Shown here in pieces: positions 7,372-16,607 of a stretch of DNA of 64,000 nucleotides; within the stretch, counting starts at the first letter, position 1; each line of letters starts with the position of its first letter. The stretch comes from JBCBGF01 sp039193455 (GTDB lineage: Bacteria > Pseudomonadota > Alphaproteobacteria > Rhodobacterales > Rhodobacteraceae): positions 26,474-90,473 of the forward strand of contig JBCCWO010000013.1 in assembly GCA_039193455.1 (NCBI GenBank), given 5' to 3'. The position numbers and the translations under genes were made by a program. Under the pieces are notes generated by a model, which was given only the letters and a program-made list of their open reading frames with translations, was not told the DNA's origin and made no database searches.

Positions 7372-7674
7372 TCAGCGGATCGGGTGGTGGACGGTGACAA
7401 GCTTGGTCCCGTCCGGGAACGTCGCTTCGACCTGCACATCATGGATCATCTCGGCGATTCCTTCCATGCATTGCTCCCGGGTGACCACATGGGCCCCCGC
7501 CTCCATCAGATCGGCGACGCTGCGCCCATCGCGCGCGCCCTCAACCACGAAGTCGGTGATCAGCGCGATGGCTTCGGGATGGTTCAGCTTTACCCCGCGG
7601 TCCAGCCGCCCCCGGGCGACCATCGCCGCCACACTGACGAGCAGCTTGTCTTTTTCACGCGGGGTAAGGTTCAT
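7372..7674 (-). CDS. ureA: Urease gamma subunit UreA
   Basis: UreA is the smallest urease subunit, 100 residues, starting MNLTPREKDKLLVSVAAMVA. It carries the typical GVKLNHPEA and GTKLVTVHHPI segments. It follows ureD by 11 bp and precedes the 97-aa membrane protein by 12 bp. Length and sequence match the family throughout. Confidence 0.97.
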   Translation of the reverse strand: MNLTPREKDKLLVSVAAMVARGRLDRGVKLNHPEAIALITDFVVEGARDGRSVADLMEAGAHVVTREQCMEGIAEMIHDVQVEATFPDGTKLVTVHHPIR

Positions 7675-7685
7675 CGTATCCGTCC

Positions 7686-8504
7686 TCAGACTTGCCAGAC
7701 GCGCGGCAATGGGGCGCCGCGCAGGGTGGTGAGCACCCGCGCCACCAGACGGCGCAGGGGATAGGCGTCGCCCGCCATCGCGCGGACCACCAGCTTGCCC
7801 TCCCAGGCCGAGGCCGCCGCCGCGATCTCTGCCCCGTCAAGCGCGGCGCGCACCGGGCCCAGCGCATCCTCGGCATCGTCGGCAAAAAGCGCAACCGTGG
7901 AAAAGGCCCGCGCACCGGCAAGGGCCGCAGGTCCGGTGCGATGAAGCGTGTCGGTGTCAAACCGCAACGGCTCCACCATCACGGGCACACCGTCGCGCCG
8001 GACAATGCGGCGGTCAGTGAAATCAAGAACGGCCACGGCCTCGCCCATCGCCGCCCGGCCCAGCACCACCGTCTCGACCATCAGGAACCGCGCATCGGGC
8101 GCCAGGTCCACTTCGGTCCGCCGGTCCAGCGCCGCGCCGTCAAACAGGATCGTCTCTTGCGGCAGCCAATGCAATTCGGCCCCCGCACCAACACGCAGGT
8201 GCACCTCGACCTGCGCCACATCCTGCGCCGCGCGATAGGCCCGCTCTGCCGTCTGGGTGGCCGCCGTCGCGCGCCCGCGCGCGCCGACGCTGACAGAATA
8301 AGACAGCTTGTCTCCGCCGGTCAGCCCGCCAGCGGTATTCAGAAAGACGATCTCGGGATCTGGGCTGTCCACGCGCGGCAGGAAGGCCTTGGCCGATCCC
8401 TGCTGACGCAACCCCTCAAGAACTGTGCGACCGTCCCGCGCCTTCACTGTCACGCCCGCAGCGCCGCGGGTGCGTTGCATCTGAGGGAGGGGTGTGTCGA
8501 ACAT
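7686..8504 (-). CDS. ureD: Urease accessory protein UreD
   Basis: UreD (UreH) is the scaffold that binds apo-urease and channels nickel. The 272-residue product starts MFDTPLPQMQRTRGAAG and has the diagnostic LNTAGGLTGGDKL and LHWLPQETILFDGA segments. The open frame runs far upstream antisense to pyrC; that part is spurious. ATG 8504 has GAAGG 10 nt before it. An in-frame ATG at 8534 is the alternative. This is the first gene of the urease locus and diverges from pyrC across 165 bp. Confidence 0.94.
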   Translation of the reverse strand: MFDTPLPQMQRTRGAAGVTVKARDGRTVLEGLRQQGSAKAFLPRVDSPDPEIVFLNTAGGLTGGDKLSYSVSVGARGRATAATQTAERAYRAAQDVAQVEVHLRVGAGAELHWLPQETILFDGAALDRRTEVDLAPDARFLMVETVVLGRAAMGEAVAVLDFTDRRIVRRDGVPVMVEPLRFDTDTLHRTGPAALAGARAFSTVALFADDAEDALGPVRAALDGAEIAAAASAWEGKLVVRAMAGDAYPLRRLVARVLTTLRGAPLPRVWQV

Positions 8505-8669
8505 AAACGCAGTGCCTTCGTTGCGACGCACCATATGCACCGCCCCCTCAGTGGCAATGCTGCACCTGCGAACATCTGCCAGAAACCGCGCAACGCTTCC
8601 ATGTTTGCCCAAAAAATAGGCAGCCAAATCGCACTGGCAGGGCGGCAACCGATGGGCTAAGCCCGGCCT

Positions 8670-9713
8670 ATGACGACCGAGCTGACGATCCTGCGCCCCG
8701 ATGACTGGCATCTGCATTTGCGGGACGGGGACATGCTCAGCGCGGTGCTGCCCGAGACGGCGCGCCACTTTGCCCGCGCGATCATCATGCCGAACCTCGT
8801 GCCCCCGGTGGTGACCGGTGCCGATGCCGCAGACTACCGCGACCGGATCATGTGGGCCAAGCCCAAGAACTCGAAGTTCCAGCCGCTGATGACGCTCTAT
8901 CTCACCGAAGAGACCGAGGTGCGCGATCTGCGTGCCGCGGCCGAGATCGGGCTGATCACGGCGGTCAAACTGTACCCCGCCGGGGCGACGACCAACTCCC
9001 AATCGGGCGTGCGCGATATTTCGAAAGTCATGCGCGTGCTTGAAAACATGGCCCAGATCGGCCTGCCGCTCTGCGTCCATGGCGAAGTGACGACGCCCGA
9101 GATCGACATCTTCGACCGCGAAGCCGTGTTCATCGACACCGTGCTCGATCCGATCCGGCGCGAGCTTCCGGAATTGCGCGTGGTGATGGAACACATCACC
9201 ACCAAGGACGGGGTAGACTATGTGGCCGGTGGCGGCACCACGATCGCGGGGACGATCACCACCCATCACCTCGTCATCAACCGCAACCACATCCTCGCCG
9301 GTGGTATCCGCCCGCACTACTACTGCCTGCCCGTGGCCAAGCGCGAGGAACACCGCCTCGCGCTGCGCACGGCGGCAACCTCGGGCGACCCGAGCTTTTT
9401 CCTCGGCACCGACAGCGCCCCCCACACCGATGCCGCCAAACTGCAACCGTGCGGCTGCGCGGGCTGCTTTACAGCGACCAATACGCTCTCGATCCTGGCC
9501 CATGTATTCGAAGAGGACGGCGCGCTCGACCGGCTTGAGGGCTTCGCCTCGCGCCACGGCCCCGCGTTCTATCGCCTGCCGGTCAACGAAGACACGATCA
9601 CGCTGGTGAAAACCTCGGACCCGGTCATCTACCCCGACCATATCGACACCGGCGAGGGCCCCGTCACCGTGTTCGATCCCGGCTTCCCGCTTCATTGGAG
9701 CGTCCAACAGTGA
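8670..9713 (+). CDS. pyrC: Dihydroorotase (class II)
   Basis: PyrC cyclises N-carbamoyl-L-aspartate to dihydroorotate in pyrimidine synthesis. The 347-residue product is a class II (E. coli-like) enzyme: DDWHLHLRDG supplies H14 and H16, K100 in ITAVKLYPAG is the carboxylated lysine, and VHGE, VMEHITT and GTDSAPH give the remaining zinc ligands and the catalytic Asp. It is followed 52 bp later by pyrE in the same direction, forming a pyrimidine pair. A strong small hairpin lies between them. Confidence 0.97.
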   Translation: MTTELTILRPDDWHLHLRDGDMLSAVLPETARHFARAIIMPNLVPPVVTGADAADYRDRIMWAKPKNSKFQPLMTLYLTEETEVRDLRAAAEIGLITAVKLYPAGATTNSQSGVRDISKVMRVLENMAQIGLPLCVHGEVTTPEIDIFDREAVFIDTVLDPIRRELPELRVVMEHITTKDGVDYVAGGGTTIAGTITTHHLVINRNHILAGGIRPHYYCLPVAKREEHRLALRTAATSGDPSFFLGTDSAPHTDAAKLQPCGCAGCFTATNTLSILAHVFEEDGALDRLEGFASRHGPAFYRLPVNEDTITLVKTSDPVIYPDHIDTGEGPVTVFDPGFPLHWSVQQ

Positions 9714-9716
9714 CCC

Positions 9717-9740
9717 GCAAATGCCGATCGCGGCATTTGC
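9717..9740 (+). promoter_or_regulatory. Perfect 10-bp stem-loop between pyrC and pyrE
   Basis: GCAAATGCCG (9717-9726) pairs perfectly with CGGCATTTGC (9731-9740) around a 4-nt loop. It begins 3 nt after the pyrC stop and ends 25 nt before the pyrE ATG. There is no U-run, so it is not a simple terminator. It could be an attenuator, an mRNA-processing site or an operator. pyrE is attenuated in enteric bacteria, but by a different arrangement. Confidence 0.5.
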
Positions 9741-9765
9741 AAATCCTTATCAACGGATTTGCCCC

Positions 9766-10446
9766 ATGATCCCAACCGCCTACCCCCCCAAAGACGAAAT
9801 CGCACGCCTCACCGCCGCGATGCTGCTTGAGATTGAGGCGGTCCATTTCAACGCGGATGACCCTTTCATCCTCTCCTCCGGCCTGCCCTCGCCCACCTAT
9901 ACCGACTGCCGCAAACTGATCAGCTTTCCACGGATCCGCGCCACGCTGATGGATTTTCTCGCCTGCACGGTGATGCGGGAGGCCGGGTTCGAGGCTTTCG
10001 ACAACGTCGCAGGGGGTGAGACAGCGGGTATTCCGTTCGCGGCGCTGATGGCCGAACGCATGGCCCTGCCGATGACGTACGTCCGCAAGAAACCCAAAGG
10101 CTACGGCCGCAACGCCCGCATCGAAGGCGCCATGACCGAGGGGCAGCGCGTGCTTCTGGTCGAGGACCTGACAACCGACGGCGGATCGAAGCTGTCCTTC
10201 GTCGATGCGATTCGCGAAACCGGCGCGACCTGCGGACATACCGCCGTGATCTTCTATTACGGGATCTTCCCCGAGACGATCAAAACCCTGGGCGATCACG
10301 GCGTCGCCTTGCACCATTTGTGCACATGGTGGGACGTCTTGGAAGTCGCCCGGGACAAAGAGATTTTTGACGCCGGCACACTTGCCGAAGTCGAGACATT
10401 CCTGCGCGATCCACGCGCCTGGCAGGCGGCCCGACAGGCAGACTGA
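9766..10446 (+). CDS. pyrE: Orotate phosphoribosyltransferase
   Basis: PyrE joins orotate to PRPP to make OMP. The product is 226 residues from ATG 9766; an upstream in-frame ATG at 9721 lies inside the hairpin and adds an unlikely leader. The PRPP-binding loop reads VLLVEDLTTDGGSK, and the flexible catalytic loop contains RKKPKGYGRNARIEG. The size and the TDCRKLISFP segment match alphaproteobacterial PyrE. It is downstream of pyrC and ends just before a short hairpin. Confidence 0.96.
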   Translation: MIPTAYPPKDEIARLTAAMLLEIEAVHFNADDPFILSSGLPSPTYTDCRKLISFPRIRATLMDFLACTVMREAGFEAFDNVAGGETAGIPFAALMAERMALPMTYVRKKPKGYGRNARIEGAMTEGQRVLLVEDLTTDGGSKLSFVDAIRETGATCGHTAVIFYYGIFPETIKTLGDHGVALHHLCTWWDVLEVARDKEIFDAGTLAEVETFLRDPRAWQAARQAD

Positions 10447-10447
10447 T

Positions 10448-10471
10448 AAACCTTTAGTTGCAGGAAGGTTT
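10448..10471 (+). terminator. Weak stem-loop after pyrE
   Basis: AAACCTT (10448-10454) and AAGGTTT (10465-10471) form a 7-bp stem with a 10-nt loop starting one base after the pyrE stop. The stem is AT-rich and lacks a clear U-tract beyond its own TTT, so termination would be weak. It may only protect the 3' end. Confidence 0.35.
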
Positions 10472-10503
10472 CAGCTTTCCCGCTAAAAGTGTTCAAGAAA
10501 GTG

Positions 10504-10533
10504 TTGCACTGAGCGGCATATCGCCCACATGAT
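10504..10533 (+). promoter_or_regulatory. Candidate dnaB promoter
   Basis: TTGCAC (10504-10509) and CATGAT (10528-10533) are separated by 18 bp and lie about 140 bp before the dnaB start. The match to the sigma-70 consensus is moderate (4 of 6 in each box). The 225-bp gap between pyrE and dnaB makes a promoter here likely. Confidence 0.35.
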
Positions 10534-10591
10534 ATTGTAGGGGGCTGGGCCTCAAACCACCAAATCCTGCAAATACCTCGTTGCACACAGC

Positions 10592-10600
10592 TTATGCACA
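10592..10600 (+). promoter_or_regulatory. DnaA-box match upstream of dnaB
   Basis: TTATGCACA fits the TTATNCACA DnaA-box consensus exactly. It lies 72 bp upstream of the GTG start of dnaB, within the probable leader. Control of dnaB by DnaA would make sense, but a 9-mer of this kind can occur by chance. Confidence 0.4.
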
Positions 10601-10671
10601 GGGATTTCCAGATTGATCGAGCACGGCGGCTGCGCCATGTACAGATCCCTGAGGCAGGCGGGAGCAAAACA

Positions 10672-12168
<1,497 letters not shown>

Positions 12169-12240
12169 CGGCCAGCACGCTGCGGGGCGCGTCAAATCAG
12201 ACCAAATTGTGAAGTGACAGGGCGCCCGCGCTCTGGCCCT

Positions 12241-13050
12241 ATGCGGGGCATGCGCTGGCTTGTCATCCTGCTTCTCTGCCTCGCGGGCCCGGCCCGCGCC
12301 GACCTGGTCGAGGTGGATGTCGAGCTCTTCTTGGCCGTCGATGTCTCCCGCTCCATGTCGCCTGCCGAGTTGGAGATCCAGCGGCGCGGATATGCCGAGG
12401 CACTGGCCAGCGACGATGTCGTAGGCGCGATCCGCGGCGGGCTCATTGGCGCGGTGGCCATCACCTATGTGGAATGGGCGGGCGCCACGTCACAGCGCGA
12501 AATCATCCCCTGGACGGTGATCTCAAACGCCGAACAGGCACAGGGTTTTGCCGACCAGGTCGCCGCCAATTTCGACCCGTCCCTGCGGCGCACCTCGATC
12601 TCTGGCGCGCTGGTCCATGCCGCTGACAGCATCGACAACAACGCATTTCACGGGCTGCGCCGGGTCATCGACGTCTCGGGCGACGGGCCCAACAACCACG
12701 GCGCCCCGGTGCTCGAGACCCGCCAGGCCGTGCTCGATCGCGGGATCACGATCAACGGCCTGCCCTTGATGACGCGCGACGGCTTCAGCGCGCGCTGGCA
12801 TCTGGAAGACCTCGACGACTACTACCGCAACTGCGTGATCGGCGGGCCCGGCGCCTTTGCGATCCCCGTGCTGAGCTGGGACCAGTTCGCCGAGGCCGTG
12901 CGCCGCAAGCTGGTGCTTGAAATCGCGGGCTACACGCCGCCCGCCCGGATCATCCGCGCTCAGCATCGCGGCGGCGACGGCCCGGCTTATGATTGCCTGA
13001 TCGGCGAAAAGATATGGGAGCAAAACCGCCGCTTCTGGGATGGCCCTTGA
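12241..13050 (+). CDS. DUF1194 family exported VWA-like protein
   Basis: A roughly 269-residue secreted protein with a signal peptide (MRWLVILLLCLAGPARA, from the ATG at 12250 or, with three extra residues, 12241). The mature part starts with a von Willebrand A-like strand containing a MIDAS-type motif, FLAVDVSRSMS (DxSxS), and later DVSGDGPNN. This is the DUF1194 family, common in alphaproteobacteria and of unknown function; a divalent-cation-dependent adhesion or scaffold role in the periplasm is inferred from the VWA fold. A GTG at 12214 is a third possible start. It ends within the leader of alr. Confidence 0.85.
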   Translation: MRGMRWLVILLLCLAGPARADLVEVDVELFLAVDVSRSMSPAELEIQRRGYAEALASDDVVGAIRGGLIGAVAITYVEWAGATSQREIIPWTVISNAEQAQGFADQVAANFDPSLRRTSISGALVHAADSIDNNAFHGLRRVIDVSGDGPNNHGAPVLETRQAVLDRGITINGLPLMTRDGFSARWHLEDLDDYYRNCVIGGPGAFAIPVLSWDQFAEAVRRKLVLEIAGYTPPARIIRAQHRGGDGPAYDCLIGEKIWEQNRRFWDGP

Positions 13051-13081
13051 CCTTGGCGGGTTAACTGTCAGAACACGGCGC

Positions 13082-14131
13082 ATGGCGACGGGCACTCTTT
13101 CGATCAACCTCGATGCAATTGCGGAAAACTGGCGCGCCCTCGACCGCGAAAGCGGTGCGGGGGTCGAAACCGGTGCCGTGGTCAAAGCCGATGGCTACGG
13201 TCTTGGCGCGGCACGGGTCGCGCGCACCCTGGCCCGAGCGGGCGCACGCAGGTTCTTTGTCGCCGTCGCCGAAGAAGGCGCCATCATCCGCCAAACACTG
13301 AGCGATGCACCGGAAATATTCGTATTTTCCGGACATATGGCAGGCGACACAGATGTGATAGGTGATCTCAACCTGATCCCCGTGCTCAACTCGCTCGACC
13401 AGCTCACCCGCCATTTTGAGGCTTTGCCCCGCGCCCCGTTCGGCGTCCAGCTCGACAGCGGCATGAACCGCCTCGGGCTTGAGCCCGCGGAATGGGCCGC
13501 CGCGCGCGAGGTGGTGCTGGCGCAAAACCCCGCGCTGGTGATGAGCCATCTGGCCTGCGCCGACGAACCGGATCACCCGATGAACGCGGCCCAGTTGGCC
13601 ACCTTTCGCGATATGGTCGCCGGGGTCGAGGCGCCGAAATCCCTGGCTGCCACGGGCGGGATCCTGCTTGGCCCGGACTACCATTTCGACATCACGCGCC
13701 CGGGCATCGGGCTCTATGGCGGCGCGCCGTTCGAGGCCGCCCACCCGGTGATCGCGCTGTCGCTGCCGGTGGTCCAGCACCGCACGCTCGCAAAGGGCGA
13801 AACCGTGGGCTACGGCAACAGCTGGACGGCGCACCGCCCCGCGCGCATTGCCACGCTTTCGGCGGGCTATGCCGACGGGCTGATCCGCGCGATGGGCGGC
13901 GCCGCGCAGGTCTTTGCCGAGGATATCCCCTGCCCGCTTGCGGGCCGCGTCTCGATGGACCTGCTCACCGTCGATGTCACCGATCTGCCCCGCGTGCCCG
14001 AGCATATGGAGATTGTAGGCCCGGCGCAGGGTGTTGACCGCCTGGCCGACGCCGCAGGCACCATCGGGTACGAGGTTCTGACCGCGCTCGGCGGGCGCTA
14101 TGCGCGCCGCTATCTGGGGGGCCACGCATGA
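13082..14131 (+). CDS. alr: Alanine racemase
   Basis: Alr interconverts L- and D-alanine for peptidoglycan. The 349-residue PLP enzyme has K35 in the PLP-binding VVKADGYGLG and the second catalytic base Y244 in TVGYGNSW. The C-terminal beta domain follows (AGRVSMDLLTVDVTD). The ATG at 13082 is chosen over one at 13040, because the latter lies inside the previous gene and the conserved N-terminus begins near TLSINLDAI. The stop overlaps the next ATG (ATGA). Confidence 0.96.
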   Translation: MATGTLSINLDAIAENWRALDRESGAGVETGAVVKADGYGLGAARVARTLARAGARRFFVAVAEEGAIIRQTLSDAPEIFVFSGHMAGDTDVIGDLNLIPVLNSLDQLTRHFEALPRAPFGVQLDSGMNRLGLEPAEWAAAREVVLAQNPALVMSHLACADEPDHPMNAAQLATFRDMVAGVEAPKSLAATGGILLGPDYHFDITRPGIGLYGGAPFEAAHPVIALSLPVVQHRTLAKGETVGYGNSWTAHRPARIATLSAGYADGLIRAMGGAAQVFAEDIPCPLAGRVSMDLLTVDVTDLPRVPEHMEIVGPAQGVDRLADAAGTIGYEVLTALGGRYARRYLGGHA

Positions 14132-14901
14132 ACGTCCTGGCCGGCATCGGGCGCACAGTCCTCGGGTTTCTGCAAATCATTGGCAGCATCGCGCTCTTCG
14201 CCGTTGACGCGGTCAGCCACCTCTTGCGACCGCCTTTCTACCCCAAGGAATTCTTCACCCAGCTTGGCACCATCGGGTTCCTCAGCCTACCGGTCGTCGG
14301 CCTGACCGCGCTTTTCACCGGCGGAGCGCTGGCGCTACAGATCTACGCCGGTGGGGCACGGTTCAACGCCGAGACGGTGGTGCCATCCATCGTCGCCATC
14401 GGCATCGTGCGCGAGCTTGGGCCCGTTCTGGGCGGGCTGATGGTGGCGGGCCGGGTCGCGGCCTCGATCGCAGCCGAGATCGGCACGATGAAGGTCACCG
14501 AACAGATCGATGCGCTGACCACCCTGTCGACCCATCCGATGAAATACCTCACCGTGCCCCGCGTTCTGGCCGCGACCCTGTCGCTGCCGATCCTCGTAGG
14601 CATCGGCGACATCATCGGGATCATGGGCGGTTTTCTGGTGGGGGTCACCCGGCTCGACTTCAACGCCGCCGCCTACATGATCAACACGATCAACTTCCTC
14701 GAAGCCTCGGACATCATCTCAAGCCTCACCAAGGCCGCGGTCTTCGGCTTCATCGTCGCCACCATGGGCTGCTACCACGGCATGAATTCGGGCCGCGGCG
14801 CACAGGGCGTCGGCCGGGCCACCACCAGCGCGGTGGTGTCGGCCTCAATCCTGATCCTCGCGTCGAACTACATCATGACAGAGGTGTTCTTCTCCGCATG
14901 A
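14128..14901 (+). CDS. mlaE: MlaE-type ABC transporter permease
   Basis: An MlaE/YrbE family permease of 257 residues with about five membrane helices. It carries the conserved AGRVAASIAAEIGTMKVTEQIDAL segment with its EQIDAL motif. These proteins form the inner-membrane core of phospholipid transporters that maintain outer-membrane lipid asymmetry. It is coupled upstream to alr (ATGA) and downstream to the ATPase gene (4-bp overlap). No MlaD, MlaC or MlaB homologue follows in this window, so the full transporter must include parts encoded elsewhere or be a reduced system. Confidence 0.9.
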   Translation: MNVLAGIGRTVLGFLQIIGSIALFAVDAVSHLLRPPFYPKEFFTQLGTIGFLSLPVVGLTALFTGGALALQIYAGGARFNAETVVPSIVAIGIVRELGPVLGGLMVAGRVAASIAAEIGTMKVTEQIDALTTLSTHPMKYLTVPRVLAATLSLPILVGIGDIIGIMGGFLVGVTRLDFNAAAYMINTINFLEASDIISSLTKAAVFGFIVATMGCYHGMNSGRGAQGVGRATTSAVVSASILILASNYIMTEVFFSA

Positions 14902-15644
14902 TCGAAATGGAGGATGTCCATAAAGCCTTTGGTCCGAAACAGATTTTGCGCGGACTTAACCTCAAGGTCGATACCGGCGAAAGCCTGGTGATCATCGGCG
15001 GCTCGGGCACGGGCAAGTCGGTGACGCTCAAGTGCATCCTCGGTCTCTTGCAGCCCGACAGTGGCACGATCCTGCTGGACGGTCTGGACGTACAAAAGGC
15101 CGAGCGCGACCCCTTCCTCGCCAAGTTCGGCATGCTCTTCCAGGGCGGCGCCCTGTTCGACAGTCTGAGCGTCTGGCAAAACGTCGCCTTCCGGCTGCTG
15201 CGCGGGTCGCTCAAGCGGCCCAAGGAAGAGGCCCGCGAGATCGCGATTGAAAAGCTGCGCCGTGTCGGGCTGACCCCGGATGTGGCCGATCAGTTCCCAG
15301 CGGAACTGTCGGGCGGTATGCAAAAGCGCGTGGGCCTCGCCCGCGCCATCGCCGCCGAACCGGATGTGATCTTCTTCGACGAACCCACCACCGGGCTCGA
15401 CCCGATCATGGCCGGCGTGATCAACGACCTGATCCGCGAAATCGTGGTCGAGATGGGCGCAACCGCCATGACCATCACCCACGACATGACCAGCGTCCGC
15501 GCCATCGCCGATCAGGTGGCAATGCTGCACGACGGCAAGATTCGCTGGACCGGCCCGATTGGCGACATGGATGGCTGCGGCGACCCCTATGTCGACCAGT
15601 TCATCCACGGCAAGGCCGAAGGGCCCATCGCCGCCGTCAGATAA
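14898..15644 (+). CDS. mlaF: MlaF-type ABC transporter ATP-binding protein
   Basis: A 248-residue ATPase paired with the MlaE permease. It contains Walker A GGSGTGKS, Q-loop LFQGGALFDSLSV, signature LSGGMQKRVGLARA and Walker B VIFFDEPTTGLDP. The LSGGMQKRV signature and the GALFDSL Q-loop context are typical of Mla/Ttg2A ATPases and unlike importers of small solutes. It is likely to energise phospholipid movement between the membranes. Its start overlaps mlaE by 4 bp. Confidence 0.93.
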   Translation: MIEMEDVHKAFGPKQILRGLNLKVDTGESLVIIGGSGTGKSVTLKCILGLLQPDSGTILLDGLDVQKAERDPFLAKFGMLFQGGALFDSLSVWQNVAFRLLRGSLKRPKEEAREIAIEKLRRVGLTPDVADQFPAELSGGMQKRVGLARAIAAEPDVIFFDEPTTGLDPIMAGVINDLIREIVVEMGATAMTITHDMTSVRAIADQVAMLHDGKIRWTGPIGDMDGCGDPYVDQFIHGKAEGPIAAVR

Positions 15645-15695
15645 CCCTGCGGCGCGGGCTGGATTGCGGGCCCGTCACCCCTTATTCTCTGGGAT

Positions 15696-16058
15696 ATGGC
15701 GGTCTTTGAGCTGATCTTGTGGACAAGCGCGTTCCTCTGGCTCTACGCGCTCGTGCTGGCGGTGGCCTGGTTCATCGCCGTGGGCCGGGAATCGACCGAA
15801 ACCCATGTCGGCCACTTCGTCTCTCTGATGGGGGTCATGGTGCCGGTCATCGCGGTATCGGTCATGATCGTCCTGGTCGGCGGCGTCCTCGGCCTGCCAT
15901 GGATTGTGCTGTTGCTGCCGCTCACCATCCCCGGTGGCCTGGTGATCGCGCTACAGCTTGAGGTCTCGCGCCTCTGGGAGCCAACGGTGAAAACCGAACT
16001 GTCGCGACTGGGCACCGCCATCGCGCTGACCATAATCAGCGCCACGGTCAGCCGCTGA
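15696..16058 (+). CDS. Hypothetical small membrane protein
   Basis: A 120-residue hydrophobic protein with about four predicted membrane segments (residues roughly 5-27, 45-68, 70-88 and 98-118). I do not recognise the family. It starts 51 bp after mlaF on the same strand, so it may belong to that operon. There are few charged residues and no motif. The coding call rests on the clean frame, membrane pattern and neighbour-like codon use. Confidence 0.6.
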   Translation: MAVFELILWTSAFLWLYALVLAVAWFIAVGRESTETHVGHFVSLMGVMVPVIAVSVMIVLVGGVLGLPWIVLLLPLTIPGGLVIALQLEVSRLWEPTVKTELSRLGTAIALTIISATVSR

Positions 16059-16138
16059 GCCCTTAACCTTTTGTTATCTCTTCACGCGGTAACCCTTGGG
16101 TAACCAATTCCCAGCCACCCCCTTGGGCCGAACCTCCG

Positions 16139-16534
16139 ATGATCGAAATCCTGTTCGAACTCTATCTGCGAACAATACTGCAGGCCTTGCCGATCCTGAC
16201 GGCGGCGGCCAGCGGGCGGCGCGCCTACCGGTCGCGCAGTGTGAATGGCGTGCTCTACGCCTGCGTGTTCCTGTTCAGCTGCGCCGCGGCCATCGGCATG
16301 TCGAGCGGGCTTTTCGAGGGCCGCCCGGCCGAAGCCGGCGCAATGGTGATGGCAGTGCTCTGCGTACCCCTCTGGGCCGTGGTGCGCGAGCTGACGCGCC
16401 GCCCCGAAGACTTGCTCGACACACCCAACCCCGCCGCTCCGGCAGAACCACGCTTCGCCTCGACTCGCCCCGGCTCGCAGGCCGAGGCGCGCGGAACCGG
16501 GCGGCGCCTGCGCGGGCCGGTGGCCCCGCGCTAG
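16139..16534 (+). CDS. Hypothetical membrane protein
   Basis: A 131-residue protein with two or three hydrophobic stretches in the first 85 residues (MIEILFELYLRTILQALPIL; VLYACVFLFSCAAAIG; AGAMVMAVLCVPLWAVV) and a polar, Pro/Arg-rich C-terminal tail of about 45 residues, presumably cytoplasmic. The family is unknown. It precedes radA by about 70 bp. The 80 bp before it contain two direct copies of GGTAACC but no clear promoter. Confidence 0.55.
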   Translation: MIEILFELYLRTILQALPILTAAASGRRAYRSRSVNGVLYACVFLFSCAAAIGMSSGLFEGRPAEAGAMVMAVLCVPLWAVVRELTRRPEDLLDTPNPAAPAEPRFASTRPGSQAEARGTGRRLRGPVAPR

Positions 16535-16607
16535 GGCGACAGGCTGTCTTCCACCGATGGCTGCGAATGGCAATTCAGCTCCGGCGCGAAATGCGCTAGA
16601 GGGCGGC

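Noticed and set aside
8505..8669. Sigma-54 promoter for nitrogen control of urease
   Set aside because: I looked for GG-N10-GC in the TGGCAC/TTGC context upstream of ureD and found no convincing match.
8505..9707. N-terminal extension of ureD to a 673-residue protein
   Set aside because: The extension lies antisense to pyrC, and UreD similarity begins only at MFDTPLPQMQ; a good SD precedes ATG 8504.
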